DNA of 10,331 nt from Desulfobacula sp. (lineage in GTDB: Bacteria > Desulfobacterota > Desulfobacteria > Desulfobacterales > Desulfobacteraceae): assembly GCA_018702715.1 (NCBI GenBank), contig JABIYQ010000332.1, positions 1-10,331 of the forward strand, written 5' to 3'. Made by a program: the position numbers and the translations under genes. The number at the start of each line of letters is the position of its first letter. Position 1 is the first letter of the stretch. The notes beneath the pieces are model-generated. The model had not been told where the DNA came from. It worked only from the letters and a program-made list of their open reading frames with translations, and ran no database searches. Below are positions 5,713 to 10,331 of the stretch, in pieces.

Positions 5713-6611
5713 ATATTAAAAATTCCCCTCCGCCTTTACGACAGGCTTCAACTATAATTCTTGTAAGGGAAAAAAACAAAGAATTTGAAATTTATCTTTT
5801 AAGAAGAAGTACAAAATCAGGATTCATGGGTGGATTGTATGTTTTCCCAGGAGGAGTTGCTGATTCTGAGGATTTTGGTTTTGATTTTTGGGCTCCCTAC
5901 ATTGATATGGAGCACGGCCAAATTGAAAAACAGCTTGGAGGGCAAAACTTCCCTATGGAAAAGATCATGGGGTTCAGTATTGCTGCCATAAGGGAAACCC
6001 TTGAGGAAGCAGGCGTTTTTATAGCATCTGGTAAAGGAAAGACAAAAAAAGATATCGAGAATATTTGTACATTCCGATTAAACAGAAATCTTTCAAAATC
6101 CTGGTTTAGAACAAAAGTAATGAAAGAAGACTGGACCTTGTCTTTTTCAAGTCTTGGAAAATGGTCACACTGGATTACCCCGAAATTAATGAAAAAAAGA
6201 TTTGATACACGGTTTTTTATTGTTTTCATGCCTGAAAATCAGACCTGTGTCCCGGATGACATGGAAACCAAGCACGGGATATGGCTCACCCCTCAAAATG
6301 CACTTGAACAAAATCTTGATGAAAGGGTCCTCTTGAGCCCTCCGACAGTTGTAACGCTGACCCAGTTGTTAAAGATTAGTAATTTTCAGGAACTGAAACA
6401 AGAAATAAAAACCCGTTCCTGGGGTGATCCCATTGCGCCACGTCTTGTGCCAACATCAAATGGCCCGGTCATTATAGAGCCCTGGGATCCTTTGTACGAT
6501 ACAGATGAAAAAATTGATATGTCATATTTATTAGAAAAAGTGCTTCCGGCATGTTCAGATTTTTCAAGGATATGGTGCGATAAAGGCGTCTGGAAACCGG
6601 TTGACATATAA
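5676..6611 (+). CDS. NUDT19-like Nudix hydrolase with a split Nudix box
   Basis: 311 residues. The Nudix motif is present but interrupted: YVFPGGVAD (55-63) supplies the first half and AAIRETLEEAGVFI (103-116) the second, with Arg106, Glu107, Glu110 and Glu111 as the metal-binding helix. About 32 residues are inserted compared with the normal 23-residue box. An insertion at this place is a hallmark of the NUDT19/RP2 group, in which animal members hydrolyse coenzyme A and its esters. LLRRSTKSGFMGGLYVFPGG and RFDTRFFIVFMPE (175-187) also fit that group. The substrate here is inferred. The start is supported by AGGAA at 5666-5670, five bases upstream, and lies 78 bases after the preceding stop, so the gene may share a transcript with the two before it. 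The first 17 residues are a repeat-derived tail outside the domain. Confidence 0.87.
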   Translation: MTSNDITGNDITDIKNSPPPLRQASTIILVREKNKEFEIYLLRRSTKSGFMGGLYVFPGGVADSEDFGFDFWAPYIDMEHGQIEKQLGGQNFPMEKIMGFSIAAIRETLEEAGVFIASGKGKTKKDIENICTFRLNRNLSKSWFRTKVMKEDWTLSFSSLGKWSHWITPKLMKKRFDTRFFIVFMPENQTCVPDDMETKHGIWLTPQNALEQNLDERVLLSPPTVVTLTQLLKISNFQELKQEIKTRSWGDPIAPRLVPTSNGPVIIEPWDPLYDTDEKIDMSYLLEKVLPACSDFSRIWCDKGVWKPVDI

Positions 6612-6628
6612 TTTTTTTTGAGATTAAA

Positions 6629-6646
6629 AATAAGTAATCCCTTATT
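6629..6646 (-). terminator. Weak possible terminator between the convergent blocks
   Basis: AATAAG (6629-6634) and CTTATT (6641-6646) form an AT-only hairpin with a six-base loop. On the minus strand it is followed by TTT, and it overlaps the stop codon of the deacetylase-like gene. A run of eight T lies just past the plus-strand Nudix stop (6612-6619), but without a hairpin before it. The stem is weak, so this is only a candidate. Confidence 0.25.
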
Positions 6647-7688
6647 CTGGAGTGGCTGTTAAAACACTAGCCCTGACAATCTCTACCTTGCTTTTCAGTT
6701 CTGGTAAATGTTTTGAAAGAGTTTCCAGAGTTACGTCATAGGGGTGCCCGATACCAATGGCAGATCCATTTTTTTGGGCCAGGGCGACCAGTTTTTTTAA
6801 TTGTCCTGCAATATAATCTGTGTTTTGAATATTATCAAGAAAGACATCTCTCCGGGCGAATTTAACCTTTAATAATCTAGCAGATGGTCTGCACTTAGAT
6901 TCTGCCGAGGTCCTTGAGTCCACAAAGAATAAATTTTCCTTTTTTAAAATGGAAAAAATTTGGTTCATCTGATCTGAACGGGCAGTCAACTTTGATCCCA
7001 TATGGTTGTTAACTCCATCAATATGGGGGATATCCCGAATGTTCTTTTCCAGCTGATCAATAAGAACGTCAGGAGACATAGATGACAAAATTGCTCCCGG
7101 TCCGGGATTAATCTGGGGATATTCAACTGGCTCCATAGGCAGGTGGAGCATCAATTGAGATCCTTTTGCATACAGTTTTTCAGAAATAAACTTTCCAAAT
7201 GGCGCAAAGGGCAACACTGAAAAGGTGATATTTGAATTTAAATTGCCTAAGGCCAGAGATATTTTTTTATCATACCCGATGTCATCAATAATAATTGCTA
7301 TTTTAGGGATATGTACTTTTTGGGGTGGTGTTGGTTTTTCTAAAACAGTGTGATCAATATCTTCAAACACTTCATATTTTAGGATGTTTTTAGCTTTTTC
7401 TTTTAGGGTATTGATCTTATTTAAGCCCATTTTCTCACTGACTTGCTTTTTTACTGACTTTTCCATCCGGTTTTCCACTCGGGGCGGCTGATTTTGAACC
7501 GCAGTTCTTTTTTTCTCTTTATTTTTAGGAGAAAGGAAAATGTCAGCGATCATTGCAATGGTCAGACACACAAAAATAAGAATAGCAATCCCCACAAGTA
7601 TTTTTTTAAATTCAGTGAGGATGGAGCGTCTTTGGCCTTTTCTACGGTCTTTTTTTTTTCTTGGTGCGATCTTTTTTTTAGTTGCCAT
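6642..7688 (-). CDS. YibQ-type divergent polysaccharide deacetylase, membrane-anchored
   Basis: 348 residues. A very basic N terminus (Lys/Arg in most of positions 4-21) is followed by one membrane helix at about 30-52 and a charged linker to about 125, placing the domain in the periplasm. Residues 128-342 are the PF04748 domain: IIIDDIGYD (132-140), HLPMEP (182-187), GVNNHMGSK (225-233), FVDSRT (255-260), FLDN (283-286) and GIGHP (312-316). The Asp-Asp and His positions correspond to the metal site of polysaccharide deacetylases, but activity of this divergent family is unproven. The ATG overlaps the last 11 bases of the protease gene and no ribosome site is visible, so its translation probably depends on the upstream gene. 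E. coli yibQ also follows envC, which supports a shared envelope role. Confidence 0.9.
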   Translation of the reverse strand: MATKKKIAPRKKKDRRKGQRRSILTEFKKILVGIAILIFVCLTIAMIADIFLSPKNKEKKRTAVQNQPPRVENRMEKSVKKQVSEKMGLNKINTLKEKAKNILKYEVFEDIDHTVLEKPTPPQKVHIPKIAIIIDDIGYDKKISLALGNLNSNITFSVLPFAPFGKFISEKLYAKGSQLMLHLPMEPVEYPQINPGPGAILSSMSPDVLIDQLEKNIRDIPHIDGVNNHMGSKLTARSDQMNQIFSILKKENLFFVDSRTSAESKCRPSARLLKVKFARRDVFLDNIQNTDYIAGQLKKLVALAQKNGSAIGIGHPYDVTLETLSKHLPELKSKVEIVRASVLTATPE

Positions 7689-9012
7689 TTAGTTTGCTGA
7701 AGACTCCATAGCTTATCAGAATATCAAGGGCTCTTTTAACTTGTGCATCTTGTTGAAGCTGGTCTGTGTCAATAAGTCTCTGATGTTTTCTGGTTTGTTT
7801 TTTTGATTTTACCGGTTGTTTTGTCATTTCAGGTTTTAAACTGTTTTTTAAATCTTTTTCTTTTATCATTCTGTCAAAGGTGGACACCTTTTTTCCTTTT
7901 TTTTCAAGAATCTCATATTCTACTTCGATATCGGGTTCAATCCCTTTGGCCTGTATTGATCTTCCATTGGGAGTATAATATCTGGCTATGGTGTATTTGA
8001 TTCCAAATTTTTCTTTTAAAGGATGTACTGTTTGGACAGATCCCTTTCCAAAGGACGTTGTCCCTAAAATCAAGGCTCTTGAGTGGTCCTGCAGGGCACC
8101 TGCCACAATTTCAGATGCAGAGGCCGATCCGCCATTGATCAGAACTACAACAGGGTATTTGCGGTCTTCATCATTTGCATATGCTTTAAATACCTGGGTA
8201 TTTTCTTTTTTTCTTCCTTTAATGGATACAATATCTCCTTGGGCAAGAAAAAGATCAGATATTTTAACGGCCTGATCCAGAAGCCCTCCGGGATTATCCC
8301 TTAAGTCCATGATAAGACCTTTTAACTCTTTGTCTTGAGACTCTAACTTTTTAAGCTGGGTTTTTATATCATCAAGGGTGCTCATTCTGAAATTAGTAAT
8401 GCGAAGGTATCCATATCCTGGTTTCAACATTACACTTCTGGCACTTTCCATGGGAATCATATCCCGTTTAAGTGAAAATTTAATGGGTGCCGGCTCATTC
8501 TCCCGGATAACAGTGATCAGGACTGTTTTATACCGGGGTCCCCGCATGAGGTTAACAGCTTCCCACAGAGCCATGTCCTTTGTTGATTTATCATCAATTC
8601 TGATGATGATATCTCCAGCCTGAATACCGGCATTATAGGCAGGAGTACCTTCAATGGGAGATACCACTGTTAAAATTGACTCTTTCATGGTGATCACAAT
8701 ACCAATTCCGGAAAACTCACCTTTTGTATCATCCTGAAGTTCATCAAATGCCTCGGGAGGCATAAAGCTGGAATGAGGGTCAAGGTTGCCCACCATCCCT
8801 TTAATAGCATTATGGATCAATTCCTGGGTATCAACATCATCCACATAGTTTTTTTCCAGTTCTTCCAGAACATCAGTAAACAGCTTTAAAGATTTAAAGG
8901 TCTTTTCATTGGCCTGTAAGGTATCTTTAAATCCTGTAATAGATATAAACACACAGACTGCAATCATAATGGAAAAACCAGATTTGACTGCATTATATAG
9001 TCTGAATTTCAT
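7678..9012 (-). CDS. ctpA: S41 family carboxy-terminal processing protease (CtpA type)
   Basis: 444 residues from the chosen ATG at 9012. A hydrophobic segment at about 12-28 exports or anchors it. A PDZ domain spans roughly 92-182 (GEFSGIGIV, GTPAYNAGIQAGDIII). The S41 domain follows with LRDNPGG (237-243), NGGSASASEIVAGALQDH (293-310) and GTTSFGKGSVQ (317-327). By spacing to known members, Ser298, Lys323 and Gln327 form the catalytic set. The last 70 residues are a Lys-rich linker and a short conserved end. An earlier ATG at 9036 is possible, but AAAGGAG (9020-9026) sits seven bases before 9012, and this start follows the EnvC-like stop by two bases. Such proteases trim or degrade periplasmic proteins, including cell-wall hydrolases; the substrate here is unknown. 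Position downstream of envC suggests a link to wall turnover. Confidence 0.93.
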   Translation of the reverse strand: MKFRLYNAVKSGFSIMIAVCVFISITGFKDTLQANEKTFKSLKLFTDVLEELEKNYVDDVDTQELIHNAIKGMVGNLDPHSSFMPPEAFDELQDDTKGEFSGIGIVITMKESILTVVSPIEGTPAYNAGIQAGDIIIRIDDKSTKDMALWEAVNLMRGPRYKTVLITVIRENEPAPIKFSLKRDMIPMESARSVMLKPGYGYLRITNFRMSTLDDIKTQLKKLESQDKELKGLIMDLRDNPGGLLDQAVKISDLFLAQGDIVSIKGRKKENTQVFKAYANDEDRKYPVVVLINGGSASASEIVAGALQDHSRALILGTTSFGKGSVQTVHPLKEKFGIKYTIARYYTPNGRSIQAKGIEPDIEVEYEILEKKGKKVSTFDRMIKEKDLKNSLKPEMTKQPVKSKKQTRKHQRLIDTDQLQQDAQVKRALDILISYGVFSKLNGN

Positions 9013-9014
9013 TT

Positions 9015-10166
9015 TCATACTCCTTTTTTTAACCATTTCATGGGGTTTAACGCTTTGCCGTGATGCCTGATTTCAAAATGCAGGTAAGTCCCTTTAATTG
9101 ATCCGGTATCTCCTGCTGTTGCAATAATTTCACCACCTTCAACGGGTTCCCCTTTTAGTTTGAATACATCTTCAACATGGGCATACAGCGTATAGTAGCT
9201 ACCACCGTGATCTATGACTATTAAATTTCCATAACCTTTCAGCCATTGGGCGAACCTAATCTTTCCTTTAAAAACGGATTTTACAGGTTCGCCTTTTTTC
9301 ACCTTTATATCAATTCCTTTTCGAAAAGTGAAGGAATTGTAATCTCCGGTTTGTAAAAGACCGAACTTTGAAATGATTTTGCCTGGTGTCGGAATTATCA
9401 AACGGCCTTGATAATTTGAGAAAGAATCATCATCAAAAGGCTGTATTGAATTCTTTTGAATATTGTTGACCTTCTTATCCAGCTTCTCTGCCGCCCGGGT
9501 CAGGGAGGCAACCATGGCAAGGGATAATTTTTTATTTTTATGAATATCTTTTAAAAGGTTTTTCTTTTTTTTGTTTTCTTTTTTGTTGTATCTTATTTGA
9601 TCATTTAGTTTTGCCTCAAGAATTATTTTTGCCTGGACTTCTTTTCTCAATTTTAGTTCTATCCTTTCAAGTTTCTCCAGGTCAGAATTCTGATTTTCAA
9701 GGATTTGGAAATCAGAATTGATGATCCGTTTCATTGAATTTTGCTGGAGAAAAAAATCAAAGACAGATAAAGGCTGTCCTGCTATGTCAAGTCTACCAAT
9801 CATATTCATTTTATATAGTGCAATCATCCTTTTGCCTGTATATTTTCGAGTAGCAAGAATTTTTTTTTCTAATTTATCCCGGTCCTGTCCAAACTGTCTT
9901 ATCTTTTTTTCCAGTAGCGTAACATCTATTGACAGGGTTGCAACTTTTAGACGGGCAATATTCAATCCTTGATCAATTTTATTTAATTCATCCATGATGT
10001 CTATTTCTTTTTGGGAAAATGTTTCCACCATTTTTTTTTGGGCTTGAATCCTGGCATGGATATCAGGAGACTTTTCCTGGGCAGCAATGCCGGCAATTGA
10101 TGATAATAAAAAAAACCATCCTGTAAACAAGGCTATTTGAAAATTTGTTTTAAGGATAAATAACAT
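9015..10166 (-). CDS. envC: EnvC-like murein hydrolase activator with degenerate LytM (M23) domain
   Basis: 383 residues from the ATG at 10166. A signal peptide (about 1-29, ending near AGIAAQ) is followed by a long Lys/Glu-rich coiled coil (about 30-240) and a C-terminal LytM domain (about 255-380). In the domain, the first zinc ligand is Arg282 (FRKGIDI) instead of His, while Asp286, His330 (YAHVED) and His363 (LHFEIR) remain. WLKGYGNLIVIDHG closely parallels E. coli EnvC. EnvC does not cut peptidoglycan itself; it is held by FtsEX and activates amidases at the septum, and the neighbour here is ftsX. The gene overlaps the end of ftsX by 34 bases, so coupling is likely. A TTG at 10175 is an alternative start. 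A weakly active peptidase cannot be excluded because three ligands are kept. Confidence 0.88.
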   Translation of the reverse strand: MLFILKTNFQIALFTGWFFLLSSIAGIAAQEKSPDIHARIQAQKKMVETFSQKEIDIMDELNKIDQGLNIARLKVATLSIDVTLLEKKIRQFGQDRDKLEKKILATRKYTGKRMIALYKMNMIGRLDIAGQPLSVFDFFLQQNSMKRIINSDFQILENQNSDLEKLERIELKLRKEVQAKIILEAKLNDQIRYNKKENKKKKNLLKDIHKNKKLSLAMVASLTRAAEKLDKKVNNIQKNSIQPFDDDSFSNYQGRLIIPTPGKIISKFGLLQTGDYNSFTFRKGIDIKVKKGEPVKSVFKGKIRFAQWLKGYGNLIVIDHGGSYYTLYAHVEDVFKLKGEPVEGGEIIATAGDTGSIKGTYLHFEIRHHGKALNPMKWLKKGV

Positions 10167-10331
10167 CCAAACCAACCCAGAAAAGTACTGCTGAAAATAA
10201 TTAACATGACCATTTTAAAAGACAGAAACTGAATATCAAAATATACATAGAAAGCAAGGCTTTGTGTAATTCCCGATGAAACCATCATATAGGTTATTAA
10301 GAGAGCTCCTAGGCCCAGAACCCCGCCCGCA
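10133..10331 (-). CDS. ftsX: C-terminal part of cell-division protein FtsX (5' end outside window)
   Basis: The frame is open from the right edge to TAG at 10135-10133 and gives 65 residues. Two hydrophobic segments are separated by a short loop (YFDIQFLSFK), and the end is a short basic tail, FLGWFGCYLSLKQIFK. This is the layout of the last two membrane helices of FtsX, the permease-like partner of FtsE that controls septal peptidoglycan hydrolases. The call rests on this C-terminal pattern together with the overlapping EnvC-like gene, its known partner. ftsE is expected further upstream, outside the window. It could be a different FtsX-like permease, but the context makes that unlikely. Confidence 0.82.
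   Translation of the reverse strand, partial: AGGVLGLGALLITYMMVSSGITQSLAFYVYFDIQFLSFKMVMLIIFSSTFLGWFGCYLSLKQIFK

Noticed and set aside
9013..9036. Upstream start for the S41 protease at 9036
   Set aside because: It would add eight residues overlapping the EnvC-like gene and has no ribosome site, whereas the ATG at 9012 has AAAGGAG at ideal spacing.

Overview
The window carries two unrelated gene blocks facing each other. It looks chromosomal and comes from a moderately AT-rich Gram-negative bacterium, most likely a member of Desulfobacterota (Desulfobacterales-like). That placement is an inference from the gene set, in particular a compact ftsX–envC-like–S41 protease–divergent polysaccharide deacetylase operon and a DUF350/membrane spermidine synthase cluster. 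No mobile element, tRNA, rRNA or CRISPR array was seen.

Plus strand, 1-2833: the end of a Ser/Gly-rich protein, then a DUF350 membrane protein with four internal repeats, then a spermidine-synthase-like enzyme fused to an N-terminal seven-helix membrane domain. The last two genes are only 4 bases apart. This resembles the known DUF350/polyamine clusters, in which a membrane-associated aminopropyltransferase sits beside DUF350 proteins and small secreted proteins.

2834-3220: a 387-base gap. Its first half holds the decayed remnant of a second spermidine-synthase-like gene. Its second half is very AT-rich and probably carries the promoter of the next unit.

Plus strand, 3221-6611: three genes in a row. 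The first is the most striking feature of the window: a D-2-hydroxyacid dehydrogenase of the phosphoglycerate dehydrogenase (SerA) type, fused in one reading frame to a complete SbnI/SerK-like free L-serine kinase (ParB/sulfiredoxin fold). The kinase half keeps its key residues. The dehydrogenase half has lost the usual catalytic arginine and the acidic NAD-selecting residue. The fusion may join two enzymes that meet at O-phosphoserine, or use a degenerate dehydrogenase as a sensor. It is followed by a poly-gamma-glutamate hydrolase family protein and a NUDT19-like Nudix hydrolase.

Minus strand, 10331-6642: a tightly packed operon, read right to left. It holds the end of ftsX, an EnvC-like LytM protein, a CtpA-type S41 processing protease and a YibQ-type divergent polysaccharide deacetylase. 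Overlaps or two-base spacing between neighbours indicate translational coupling. The set fits control of septal peptidoglycan hydrolysis: FtsEX signals through EnvC to amidases, and the protease and deacetylase-like protein act in the same envelope compartment. The two blocks converge at 6612-6641.
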